From Scatophagus argus (lineage: Eukaryota; Chordata; Actinopteri; Scatophagidae), in assembly GCF_020382885.2 (NCBI RefSeq), contig NC_058508.1, positions 10,577,917 through 10,641,916 on the forward strand: a stretch of 64,000 bases of DNA, given 5' to 3'. The notes under the pieces are model-generated. The model saw only the letters and a list, made by a program, of their open reading frames with translations. It searched no databases and had not been told where the DNA came from. This document shows, one piece after another, positions 35,361 through 48,438 of this stretch. The translations under genes were made by a program, and so were the position numbers. Position 1 is the first letter of the stretch; each line of letters begins with the position of its first letter.

Positions 35361-35583
35361 ACTAAAGAAAGGGTGGATCATCACAATAACTTCACACTTG
35401 GACTGACTGTTTGATGGTTATCATTGGCCTGATTGTCTTCGTTGATTGAAATGTCACCCAAGTTGAAGCCTTCACCCACACTGCACACACACTGTATATA
35501 TTCTCCTGTCAGGGTGCAGTGAGGAAAGGTCCTGCAGCTTGTCACTTCTTCTCAGCTGTACCTGACTGACTACGCTTGCCAAG
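35361..35583 (+). promoter_or_regulatory. Promoter and 5'UTR of galectin copy 8
   Basis: Nearly identical to the copy 7 promoter: upstream CCAAT box lost, second inverted CCAAT kept, CACCC-type box, TATATAT at 35495-35501. It fits the adjacent 6.7-kb duplication of which both are part. Confidence 0.67.
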
Positions 35584-37265
35584 ATGGTGAAAGTAAGTAT
35601 AATTTTGACAATAATATTGTGCTCCCGCTGTGCTTTTTATTCTCTGTATGTTATGACTCAGATGAACGAACAGCATGCGTTTGTATTTTAAATGTGAAAC
35701 TGACTGCTAGTTGACATGTACATTCTGTTTGACCATGTTTTGTATTTTCTAAGGATGGAGTAAGGTTTGGACAGTTGGCTGAGGCTACTGCTGATGCTGT
35801 TTTGTGCCTGAAACTGCAATAATAATCGTATCTAGTAAAATCTTGTAGTATTTCCAGACAATAACACACTGTATCACCACCACACCCACCACCCGTCTTT
35901 ATCTGCACAGGATATGATCATAAAGACCATGTCCTTCAAGGTCTGGCAGACCCTGACCATTGTTGGTGTCCCCAAGGCTGGGATAAAAGAGTAAGTATGA
36001 ATGTAAAATGCTATCTTGACATTTTGAAACAAGTACATCACAAGAAAGCTAAAATAGTTTGTGTCTTCCTGGTTTTTCTTTGCATTCAAGTCTCATTAAC
36101 AGTATTTTATATCTGTTTTCCACAAACAATATCCAATATCAACAATATCCCATGGTTGTATTTCAGAATGCTATGCCTTTGTTTAGACATTTGGATGTCT
36201 TATCCGTTAATGAAATTATAATGAGATCAGGACCGAGTATATTCTATAGATGTCTGTATAAGGTACGACATGGTAGCTGACATGACATGTGGATGTTTAG
36301 CAAGTAAAGTCACAAGGCTGAAACCTTGTTGCCTCCAAGTGTTTTCATTGAAATTAGGAAAAAGATTCATTTTTTGTTTAAGTATCGATTCTCTTCTTTA
36401 ATTACAGCACAGAACTTGGCTGAAGCTTCAAGATTATGACGAATGAAACCTTCGCCTTTCTGTGCTTGTTTCATTTGCACAGCTAAGGTTGTATGTGTAA
36501 AAATCTAATAAATCTTGTTGTTACAATGGCCTGCAGATTTTCAGTGAACATTGGCCCAGACGAAGAGGATATTGCTTTGCATATCAATCCCCGCTTTAAC
36601 ATCCACTACGATGAGAATAAGGTGGTCTGCAACACTCGCCAGGAAGGCAAATGGAAGGAGGAATACCGTCAAGGATCCTTTCCTTTCGAATACGAAAAGG
36701 AGTTCAAGGTGAGAAACCCTGTGTGTGTGTATTTTCGCCCTGCGTCAACGTCTTCAGCCATACACTGTGTCTCTGTCTTTCTGTTAGTGACCTCTGGTGG
36801 AAAATGTACGCCATTATGCCTCTAATACCTTCACTGTTATCATTTGAGAACCGGTTTATAGGCTCACAGAGGTCTGTGAGAACAATATCTGTGCATGAGT
36901 CGTTAGACGAGATATTTTCAGGTGTTTGTAATGATAATACAAAGCATAAAAGAGCTAATTTTAATTAAATCACCATGTCACATATTACATAGAGCTCAGA
37001 AGGTGTGTCAACTTTGATATGTCTGCTTTATCAAAGAACAGAGTAGAAGTTCAATATGTAATGTTATTTTCTGCCAATTCTTCCCTTTTCTCCCTGTCTC
37101 TCGCACACTTCCTGCCAGATGATCATTAAATTCACCCCTGCAGAGTTCCAGGTGACTTTATCAGATGGCTCTAAATTCCAATTCCCCAACCGCTTCGGTG
37201 CACACAGATACCCCGTCATCAGGATTGCAGGGGATGTTCGCATCAGTCGAGTTGAAATCAGTTAA
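35584..37265 (+). CDS. Galectin copy 8 (proto-type), strongly altered binding-loop block
   Basis: Exons 35584-35592, 35911-35990, 36537-36708 and 37119-37265; 135 residues. The introns, exon ends and promoter are almost those of copy 7, yet the centre of exon 3 (about 36590-36690) is very different: FNIHYDENKVVCNTRQEGKW followed by KEEYRQGSFPF. His45, Asn47, Arg49, Asn62, Trp69, Glu72 and Arg74 are all present, so it should bind galactosides. Exon 4 also varies (KFQFPNRFGAHRYPVIRIAGDVRIS), including Arg for the otherwise invariant Cys128. The junction codon is Glu (GA|A). Poly(A) signal ATTAAA at 37492-37497. It is the last gene of the array. Confidence 0.93.
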
Positions 37266-39070
37266 ACCTCCAAACTTGCAAGGATTGTTGCATTGAAGTC
37301 TTGCATAAGGTTACATATAGACACAGCTTTTAAACAACTGAGCTGTTTAGCAGAGAAGTGCCACATAGAGTCATTTGATCATTTGTTCTTTAAGCTGCCT
37401 TGAAATGCTTTGTGTTTTCTTGTATTTCTTCCAGACTTTCCTGATTTGTAACTGAGCATAATGCTCGCCTTTGCAACATGTATTAAAGCATGTTCTTTCA
37501 TGATAAACATGGACTTCTGTGACTCCTTAAACTTGTTACACAAGCATACTGTCAACTGACAAAAGCAATTTCTTGCCATCACTCCACATAAATTCACTGT
37601 AACAAAACATTCAGACCAACTGGCCATGAAAATTACTCAAAAATTACTGAAACCACATCCCACGTCCTCACAACAACTAAACTGCTGTTGTCATCTCTGT
37701 AAAAGAGTTTGGAAGGCAGACTGCAGCCTTTGTTCTGCATATTTTCTTCATACGAATTCTTATGACAAGCAGGTAGTAGGAAGCAGTTTTAAAATATTTG
37801 GCAGGACGTCTTCAAGTATTCATCTGAGTTTCTTTCATAAAAATATTGTAATAAGCCATTTTTGCCAGTAGAGGTCGCCGTTGCTTCATTAATGCAAGTG
37901 ACTGGAGCCTTGAGGATGGTGACAAAATTTAAGTGACTTTTGATTCTTTTAACCTTAGATTATTGCCAGATGTAATTGTTCCTGAGAACCACAACCCACA
38001 AATGGTTTGTCATCAAACTGTCAATTAAACAAGCTGAACTGAGTTTCACGGTTCTGCAATTGTAAGCTTGCTGTGTAACTGTAAGTGTGTGCTTGTCTGT
38101 CATTGAACAGTCAGACATTTTGTTAATCCGCACATTCCTTCCTTTTGGAGTCCTCTCACACCATATTCACAGATGTGTTTTCAGTGTTCAACAGTGCAAC
38201 ATGCAACAAATTTACAGCCTGCAACAGATACGAACTCCAGAGCTTAAAGTTGTCAGAATCAGAATCACAATTCCTTTATTTATTCTTCTTTCTTACAGAC
38301 ATTGCAATTTGCAATATTCCCAACCAAGGAAATGAAAATGAAAAGTTTTAACATATTTGGCAGGACGTCTTCAAGTATTCATCTTAAATGTCTTGAATAA
38401 ATCAAATATAATAATAAACTTTTGCCAGTAGATGTCACCATTGCTACGTTAATGCAAGTGGCTGGAGACTTGAAGATAGCATATCACTCACTGGTGAAAA
38501 AATTAAAGTGATTTTTGAATCTGTCGGTCAGTTATGATATCAGTGGTTTCAGTGTTTGTGTCCACATTATCTGACCTTTCTCTGCCTTCAGATGGAGTCT
38601 GGTTAAACCCGTTTTATCCGTTCTTTGACAGTTTTGAAATGGTATCGATGTTCAATAATTAAGGGAATGAAATACTGTGATCAAAAGTTGAATCATTCAA
38701 AACATGATCTTCCTGTGAAGAAAACAGTGAAACAATATTTGAAAGAAACATCATATTATCTGATGTCTCTGTTGAGCTCTTGATGAGAATTTGTACCACA
38801 TGCACAAAATGGCACAAAATTTATGTCTTCATAGGAAGACATAAATCTTTGCGGTAGTTTCAACCGGGCACACCATTTGTTTGTGTGTGTGCGTGTGTGT
38901 TTGCGAGCTTCATGAACATTAATACAATCCAATCTGATGTAACAGCAGGCAATGTGTGTGAGGATGACTTGAGGAGCGAAGAAGAAAAGAGTTTATGTGT
39001 GGGAACCGGTTCTAAAGGACTCATGTAGGATGACCTTTCCTTTCTTTTGTTTGGCAAAATTAATTATCGT

Positions 39071-39142
<72 letters not shown>

Positions 39143-39505
39143 GTGTGTGTGTGACTTAACCAGAGCTCTGAAGCTACCTGGAAGTGTCGAAGGTCCTCTC
39201 TCTAGAGGAGGAGAAGGAGCACATCTCCTTGGCATGATGACCACCGTTTAGACCTTCTCCTCCTTTCCCGTTCTCCACTCGTCTTATCTCTGCCTCGCTC
39301 ACTTGTCTCTTTTTGTCTCACTCCCTCTCAGTCAGGCCTCAGCTTCAACCCATCTCTTTTGCCTGCACTCTTCATTGGAAATAATTCATTTTAGCAATTC
39401 CCCACTTCATTTTAGTTGCAGAAAAGATTAATACTCAGAGCTGTGTTGTCAGTCTACCAACAGCAGTATTGTCTGTGTCTGCATTTGTGTCCGCGCGTGT
39501 CTGTG
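37266..39505. repeat. Array spacer after copy 8 and right edge of array
   Basis: 3'UTR of copy 8, whose flank GACTCCTTAAACTTGTTA matches the flank of copy 6 rather than copy 7; then the two usual modules, hairpin 38819-38846, (TG)n 39067-39152 and the pyrimidine-rich block 39250-39490. Array homology stops in GTGTCCGCG near 39,490-39,505, exactly before the point where other spacers continue into the intron 2 piece. Confidence 0.78.
39067..39152. repeat. (TG)n microsatellite
   Basis: TG run of about 85 bp in the final spacer, homologous to the one at 8041-8160. Confidence 0.93.
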
Positions 39506-39511
39506 TGTATG

Positions 39512-39728
39512 TATTTTACTTACCTTGTGGGGACAAAAATCAGTTTACTCAGTTGTACACATGTGGGGACTCACCTTCCTTATGGGGTCAAAATGCAAGT
39601 CCCCAAAATATAAATGATTACGTCTAAGGGTGAAGACTTGATTTAAGGTTAGGTTTAGGTTAGAGTAAAGGTTAATGTTTGGCAAGAAGTGGTTATGGTT
39701 ATGGTTTGAGTAAGTCTCCAGGAAATGA

Positions 39729-39775
<47 letters not shown>

Positions 39776-39785
39776 GTAATGTTCC
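39512..39785. repeat. MITE-like fish repeat with (TA)n core
   Basis: Contains CCTTGTGGGGAC, GTGGGGACTCACCTTCC, AAGTCCCCA and a GGTTAGGTTTAGGTTAGAG stretch, a combination widespread in teleost intergenic DNA, then a (TA)n run at 39733-39774. It starts right where the galectin array ends. Its class is uncertain. Confidence 0.45.
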
Positions 39786-42700
39786 CCTAGGACATGGAAA
39801 CAGGACTGTGTGTATGTGTGTGTCTGTGGGTGTGCGTGCGTATGTGTGTGTGTGTGTTTGTTCAGCAACCACTTAGGCTTGAGACTTCCAGTAATGCTTG
39901 TGTGAAGGACAAGCCTCCAGCCCTTCCACACACATCGGGTCGATTTTGTTGAGACTTGGATTAACATATTCCAATCACCTTGCTAATAGCAGGAACACAT
40001 GCCAAACACATATGTAAATGTAATTTCATCAAACAGAAAGCAGACCTATGCAGTGCTGTCAGTTCTTTAAATCTATTTCATATGATGGGTACTACAGATC
40101 TTCAGCACATCCCTGTGTTTCGATCACCTGTGCCATGTCACTTATTCAGTGTGTGTGAGTAAATATCCTCAAATGTGTGGAATGGAATGATTCACCTCAG
40201 CTTACATAAAACCTTTGTCTATATTTAGCGCCAGCATGACTCCAGATTTCTGCACTGAAGCTATCAGCCACACATTGAGATGTGCGTGGGCCCGCTCTGA
40301 GCTGACTGCGGTCCTGGATTCATGTTCAGCATGCCTGCCTCACCTCAGGCTTGGTTTTATCTTAGAAACAGGATAACACTTAACTCAAGAGAACCTGCTG
40401 GGTTCCAACATCATGACAGTGTTACCTTGTGGGATCTAAATGAAAAATATATAGTTTATTTATTTGCACAGAAACCATAATATGAAAACAAAGATGTAAA
40501 ACATAACAGCTGTGCAAGAGGACAGAAACTCAGATGGGCTTGTTAGAGAGCATTGAAAATCAAGTTCCAAATTGTGCTGGCCCCACCTGAGAAATTCCTG
40601 CTCATAAACTAATTATGAGGATAGCATTTCATATGTGATCTTGGTGATTACAGAGTTTATCCTTTCATCATATTTTGGGATACTTTGGGATAAATCTGAA
40701 TCCGTCTGGGAAATTGAAAGGATCTTTGTAACTTGTCTTCGAAAAGAAGTCCAACAATGGAGGTCCATCCAAGAGGTCCAAGAATGGAGTCTTGTGGAAC
40801 TCCACATCTTAACTGATCCTTAGACATCAGTGAATAGATACAAGTTGAATATCATGCATATTATGAATGCTAATTCATGATCATTTCAAACAGAAATGCA
40901 TTGGATCATTTTAAAATTGGTCAAGATAATCTATAGGATAGTGGGATGAAAGAGTCACTATCAGACTCATACTAATATTTATACATAAATACATATGTTA
41001 GTTCAGGATCACAGTGCTGAGTGTCTCATTGAGAGGAAATCTTGCAGTTCTTCACCAGCAATCTGGTATTCAAAATGGCGTGAGTGACATTGATATTCTT
41101 TAGTTGAGCTGATAAAACCCGAGCTGTGACCCTGAAACATGACCTGACTCTCAGAGGAGTACCATATAAAATATCTCTATATAAATATCTATCTGAGACT
41201 GAGAGAGATCTCTTCTATTCTTATCTCTATTTCTTTATCTCTAGCTATCTCTTATCTCTTAATACCTAATGTCACAAGAGTTCACTCCCATCATGTACAG
41301 ACCTTCAGCCACTCTTTTCATGCCACCAGCAGCACCACCTCCATTTAAGGGGGGGGGGTTACTATACTACATGCAGCTTCACCAGCTGCTCAAATATAAC
41401 GACAACATGATAAAACCTTTTACATTGTCATCTTTACTGATGCATTTAAAAAAAATAATAAAAATTTGTTCCGTCTTAATGAGGTTTGCCCTGACTGAAC
41501 TGAACTCTTGACTGATTTTAAGTATCACTGAACACATAAAAGGTGTATATTGTTTTAGGGAATTTAAGTAACACAAAAAATCTGCAATTTGTATGTCTTA
41601 TAAATTGTATGTTTACGTGGCTGTGTGTGTCACAGTGAGAGAGAAAGAGTTCATCCACTTTAACCTCCAGCTTGATTTGTACACATCTTACACACGTTTT
41701 ATCAAAGTCAGTCACTTTGTTGCCTCGATTTGTCTCCTGGGCTGGAATGAAGCTCATCACCACAGTAATGCTAGCAGTTACGGACTGACAACCTGGCTGG
41801 TGTGATTTCAGTGACCTTTAAATACCAGTATAAAGCATACAAACATCAGGACCACTGGTTTGATGCTATCCAGGCTCAACTAAGACTAGCCTCAAGTAAC
41901 ACCTGATACCACTGCTATATTCCCACAGTCAAACCTTATTACGGCTTTACTAAATGTGCAATTGTACAGGTTTTAGTTGCAATGAGAATTTTCTGTCAGT
42001 GTACACAGTTGATGCCTCAGGAACAAATTTTATTCGTGCCAGAGCGTGTATTTTAAGCCTCCATTACAATGCATTGATCTACTTTTATGTGTAATCCAGT
42101 GGGAGCATAATTGAATCTTTATAGCAAGCATGTAATGAGTCACATTCAAGTCATGCCTTCATAATGTAAATGCCAAGAGTCCACCTGAAAAGAATTTGTA
42201 TTTAATGTCCCCATAAACTTGGAACACACACAATATTTGCTACAATATTTTTGACCACCAGTGAATTAATTTTAAAATTCATTTTAGGGTCCATCAGGCA
42301 ACCACTGATGTTGAAAAGAGAATTTCATTTATTAAATGGTTATTTCAAAGTTAGTTCCAAATGTCCTGGAAATTTTGATGTACACTGGACATCAAGTAAA
42401 TTGTGGGCTTAATTGTGGGAGTTCCATGATTCATATTTGAAATGTGTTTGTAAGAACAAACAATATACTCTTCATCCAGAGAAAACAGGTTTTCCTTATT
42501 CTAACTGTTCAGGAATAAAAGAACATGCTCCATAAACTTTGTCAGAGCCGAGCTGTCAAATGAAACATTGTTCTAAATGACAAAACTACATTGATGGAGC
42601 TGACAAGAAACACATTGTGGTTGTGGGTGTGCATCAGTGATAAAATAAGCATAAGGAGCCATAAGCTCCACTATGGTGTTAATCCAGATAGCAGCCTTGT

Positions 42701-45240
42701 TAGTTTGCTTACTGCTGACTGTAAACACAGGGAAAGAATTTCAAACTGAATTTTCTTTAACATCTTCTTCCCCATCTGTCTGTTTAGTCCAACATTGGCT
42801 TGATTTGTTGAGCAGCTTGTGCACACACGTCTTCCTTATTGTGTCCCAGTTACTTGTATTTGTAAGTCTCTTGTAGTGCTCTGAGCTCCAGTCACTAGCA
42901 CGCATGTGTTTAAGTGCATGCTTGCTCAGTGAGGGAGCTAAGCTGCTCCATGTGTGTGACAGTCTCCTGTGTTCCCGTGAAACATGCTGTGAGAAGATCT
43001 TTTTTCATCAAGGTTTTACTCTCACCATTTTATCAAAGAACCAGCATCTAAATGAATCAGTGTATTGTTCATGTTCCACTCATGTTCAGTCAGGCAGCAC
43101 ATTGCAGTTTTGCATGTTACTGATTTTTGACAAAATTATTTCTGTTCGCCTCCCTTCTTGCTTCTTCATGCCTTACCTGATTCCCCCTCTCTGAACTCGT
43201 CTCTTAGTTTATTCACTCTGTTGCGTCTCACCACTCTTCTTTGTCTCTCTCTCTGTCCGTCTATCATCACCTCTGCAGAATTGTCCCTCGTTTTTGTCAG
43301 GTTTCCTCACATTCGTCGCCCCCCACTCCCGGGGGGCACAGCGAGTCAGGTGTGACCACATTTCTGCTTCCAAGAGTTGCCTGGGTTAAACAACCGCAAA
43401 CTGCAAACTGTTGATTTGAATCAGTGTGTCGTGGAGCTCCATACACTCACCCAGTGACTGTATGTGTATTTCATGAGGAGCATCAGAACACACACATGTG
43501 CGTCCTTCTTCCTCATGTGCACAGTTTTAGCAGGAAATATACATGATAAAATGATTGTGTGCATGTATTTGTGAGTGCAAGTGCATCTCACGGTGTGTGT
43601 CTTAACACATGTGCCTTTGAGTTCAGCTTTGCTAAAGACATGATACAGAATGTACTATGCACTTTGTGTGCATTTGCTATACATGCACACATAAACGAAT
43701 GAAGCCAAATTTCCTGTGTGGTTTTACAGATGAAATGAGTATCAATGTAAGTGTGGTTCAAAATTTAGGGTGCTGATAAAGTAGAGCTCTGTTCTTCCTT
43801 TATTATTTCTATCACCCCCGTTCTGATCCCTTTCTTTTTTTCATCCCTCGTCCAAACACAACCCCTCACTCTCCCACCTTTTCCCGCCTCCATCCTCAAA
43901 CCACAGAGGCCTCCGCTGTGCTCCACTTGCTACTTTTCTTGCATGTCTGCCTGAATGTTTGGATCGATAAGAGTCGGCTGAGTAATAGAATTAGGCTCTA
44001 ATGGAAAGTACAAACTAGCTTTCTATTTACTAAATCCCTCCAGGGAGGGTTCTGGGTTGGTAAAGAGCAGGCTGTGAAATAAGACTGTGGCTGAAGACGT
44101 ATGTGCACGATTTCCATGCGCATGGTTTTGTGTGTGTGTGTGTGTGTGTATGAAATGAAGGGTGATACTGTAAATAGACTAGAAATCAAGTCAGAATTGG
44201 ATTAAATTCTTCAGCTGCTGTCTCAATGTCAGGTAGATGGATTTTTCCACAAGTGATTGTGGCTGAGGACAGCAGGAGTGAGAGAGTTCTTTGCTTGTAC
44301 GTGTCTATAAAAATATGTTTGCAAAGAATGTCAAATGTGTTCAAAGAATGTCTTGGTTATAGAAGATTTCCTATTTATGAAGACTTTTTAAGGCCAGTAT
44401 AGAAGCATAAACAGCAACAAGTTGATGAATAGTAACAATGAAACACATGTTAAATCAACAATTTGTTATATTCAGCACATAATGTTGGCAAATTATTGCA
44501 GTGAAGTACAACATAGCTTTGCACATTTTCATGAACCACTGCTCAGAAAAATTAGAAAGAGATTTTATTCAAAGCAGCTGAAACCTGACAGGAAACAATT
44601 AAAATGATACAATTGGAATTATTGTTTAGTTTAGTAGGATTTTTTTGTTCGAAACAAAAACGCTAGCTGCCAAATCACAAAGCTAACAGCACACAGCTAA
44701 ACAAACAATCCATCAGTCCACATGGGCAAAACATCGCAGTTGGGGTTTAATGGAAGCAGAGTTGTTATGTGAATTGCTTTTGTTGTGGCAGTGTTTAGAT
44801 TTGACAGCCAAGGACTGTTAAATGTGAACATTTTAAAATAATAAAATGGCTTTTTTTTCTGTGGGCCTGCTTTGACTTTATAGTTATTATCATAAACTTG
44901 CTTATCTCACCTCTTGGTTCTTTGTCTTCTCTTTTGTACTCCTCTTCATTCCTCCCTTCTTCTCTAATCCTTACTTCCCCAAGGTGGAGAAAGGAAATTT
45001 GAGCATCTTTTTTTTCTGCACCTCTTCTGTCATCAGTTTCACTTTTTCCATCTCTCCCAGTCGGTTGTGTTCTCCAGTTGTATTGAAACATGTGGGAGTA
45101 ACATGACCCTTTTGGAAGGATACCTCAGCATGGCATGAGAAACACATTCAGGAGCTTATCCACTCAAAGGTGAACACATGTCCAGTCAACTGGGACTCTG
45201 AATGTTTCATAAGAACACAGAAGGGGCAGGGATCAGGTTT

Positions 45241-45276
<36 letters not shown>

Positions 45277-45731
45277 GAGAGGGAAAGTTTGTCTGTCTGC
45301 ATAGAGAGGCAGAACTGGTAAGAAAAGTTCATGGCACACAAAGAGAACTGAAGATGCTTTACATAAGACCTTAAAGAGAAGAGGTGTCACATGAGATTAC
45401 AGATGGAGTAGTTTCCATGTTATTAACGAAACTCCTGGAGGCGTATTTGTGTGTATGTGCAAGATTGCCTTGGCACATGCATTTATGATTTCAACAAGTT
45501 ACTTACATGTATGCACATAAGTGTCCATTAACCTGTGTGTGTGTGTGTCTTGTGCTACCTTCATGGTGACGGTCGTTTTTAACTGAGTTTAGATAATGAG
45601 TGTGTGATTTGAGCCTGTGGCACTAATCACTTCCTTCACGATCCCTCCACGTTACAAGTACCTCCAGGAGTCCCCTTATCTCTACCCAGAGATGTGAAAA
45701 CACTCACTTTTACACATAGACACAGACACTA

Positions 45732-45763
<32 letters not shown>

Positions 45764-48000
45764 ACACACACATACCTTGGAATGTAGCCTATCTCTTTCC
45801 AGCAGCCCCGGAGGCTCTGTACAACTGGAATCTGTGCAGAAACCTTTATCAAAATGGTCATCCAAACTGACACACCTGAATTAAACAAACTTTAATATGG
45901 TTTTTCAGGCATGTTTGGTTTGTCCTGTCAGACTCTGAAAAACCCAAAGAGAGACTTTGAATGCACCACTAAGTAAATCACCTGTACTGTATTAGTACTC
46001 TTCTGGATGCTGAAGTCTGATGCTTATTATGGTTACTTTTAGCAAACAAAGGCGTTTTGGCTCAAGATAAGGAAAAAAAAAATTTTTTTTGTTACTTTTA
46101 AGCAAGAAAAGCACTCAGCTTAAGGTTGGGAATGCATCAATTTCAAATATTTTATTGATGTGTTCTGTATCAATATTTTTGCAACTTTGATACCATTTCC
46201 TAATTATGTTTTGTAGAGAAAACATAATATAATATGAAATGAATAATATAAACAGAAAAAAATGTACCTCAGTAGAAAACAATGCACAATGTCAGGTGAA
46301 TTTAGATGCCAAAAACAAAGCAAAAAAGATCAACACAGTAAGTGTCAGTAGTGGGAGTATTTAGTTCCGGGTGAGGAAATGTTTTCATTTTGCACACATC
46401 TGTGATATAAACATGCAAATTGTGTAAATTAGAAAAAGTGTCTGGCTTTAACCTTGACAGGTGGTAGTAAAAATCCTGCTGATGTTATTGTCCTGAGTAA
46501 AAACACCACCATATGACTCATGACATTATGCATTGCTGTCCGATGCTGCTGTTTCATTGTTGTGAGTTGTGATGCAAGTCACTTGGTGTGATCTGACCTG
46601 AAGTGATGGGATATGATGTGACACTGGGGTGACATGATGTGATGCGATGCAACATGACAGTAAAATTCTCATTCACACATGTTTTCAGGCATCCCCAGAC
46701 TGTTTGGGAACTAGTGCAACCTAATGAGTGTGGTTACACTGTCACACCAAAGAGATTCTTACCAATAAAAAAAGAATAAAAACAAACCTCCCTGAATTTT
46801 AGCAATAGTAACACCAAGTCAGTGACATATCCATTGTTAATAATATTCAAACTAGATAGAAAAAGACTAGTTTGACAGCTCATTCTTTATCACAAATATA
46901 CAGAGTTTCTTGCTTTGTTTCTTTGTTCTTCCTGCTAATTGCCTGACCCAAGCATTGTATTTCCTCATAAGTGCCAACCCAGACAAAGCATACAGTCAGC
47001 AAATACCCCCCCCCCAGTTCCAACTGTGCTCCCTAAACCTCAATTATTCACAACTTATGAAAAACGCACTTCACCTCAAGCTGGCAAGTGGGGGTATTTT
47101 TGCACATGGCGCATTGAATTAGTCATAACCTCACAATGGCAAAACATACAATTTTCATGCCTCCAGCTTTTTTCTTGCGCGGCGTATAAAAGTGCCATAA
47201 TAAGTATTTTGCTGTCAATACATGTAGAGAGTGTCTAAAACTAACCCGTATACTTAAGCTTCAAAGCGACTCGCCTGCTGCTTTCAGTGGGACTGACCTG
47301 GCATGTAAAGGAATGTAGTCATGTTTAATTGATCTGAAATCTGTGCAGCCTCACTCTTTATGTTGTGTGGCTCAGCGTTATTTCTGATGACCAAAAGATA
47401 AAGAAAAACAGGAAAATGCTTCTTCTTCTTTTTCTTTTCTTTCTTTGTTTTTTTTTTTTAGCAAAGAGAACAAGTTGTTATCCAAGACATACTGTATCTG
47501 GTAGGCACTGAGCCTCCATCATAATTTCTCAGTGAAGTTAGTAAAACAAATAAACATTAAATTACCTACTTCAAACCTTTTTTGTTATTTTTTTATATGC
47601 AGTAATTGATGGGTGTCCCTCCCATGAGGTCACCTGGATGAAGACATGGTCTTCTAATGGTCTTCTAACGAGAATCACTCAGACTATTTTGAAAAATGCT
47701 CTGCCAGAAGAAAATGAAGAATGAGCCAGTGGCTGAATATGGTTAAACGGCACTAAAATCCACCAAGGAGGTATCTCAAGAGGTCGTGAGGAATATGACC
47801 AAGTGCTCTGACCCCTCTGTGGAGGAGGTTAAGGCACATAAACGGAGGGAATGAGAGAGTAATGACCTACATTAATACCAGTCTTTCCAAATGAGAACTT
47901 CTCAGCACGCTGGACAGCGAGGAAACGGGCCTGCTCGCTTGTTAGCTGTCCATGGTGCTGAAAGAATGGAAAAGAAGGCACCAAGGAAAATAGATTCTAT
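39786..48000. other. Non-array intergenic or intronic DNA, no gene seen
   Basis: Single-copy AT-rich DNA with small microsatellites: degenerate TATCTC repeats about 41170-41260, a run of G near 41350, TG/CA runs near 44131, 45243 and 45734, and a GATGTGAT-rich patch about 46600-46650. Scattered frames of 60-100 codons lack codon structure, domain motifs or splice context. No exon is supported here. Confidence 0.6.
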
Positions 48001-48099
48001 GCCGTGTGTGTGTGTGTGTGTGTGTGTGGTCATGTTCCGGACTTCTAAATAAGATTTTCGCTCCCAGCTGATTTTCCATTCACATTAAACGCATCTTGA

Positions 48100-48403
48100 G
48101 GCTTCCTCTGTCCCTTTCTCTGTTTTTCTCCTTCTCTCCAGTTGACTCGACTTTCTGCTGTGAACACAACACACATGTTACCTTATCACGCGCCAAGGTA
48201 TCGCCACCCCCTTGCCAACATGATCCGTGGTGAACTTCGTCCGGTGCGGCCAGCCCCCGCCGCAGTCGCCTCCTGGTGTTGGAATCGAAGTTGCTCATGC
48301 GTGACTCTTTCACGTTCACGCTGCGATGGTGCGTTCGCTTGTCCGATCTCATGAAGACATGAAACGCTCAACCCGATTATCCACCGCTGTGTGCGTGTCA
48401 AGG

Positions 48404-48438
<35 letters not shown>

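Noticed and set aside
1-39505. Direct repeats suggesting a CRISPR-like or satellite array.
   Set aside because: Repeat units are 5-7 kb and contain spliced genes; there is no short repeat-spacer structure.
44795-45091. A 98-codon minus-strand charged frame.
   Set aside because: Pyrimidine-rich plus strand gives a Lys/Glu/Arg-rich artefact; no homology features seen.
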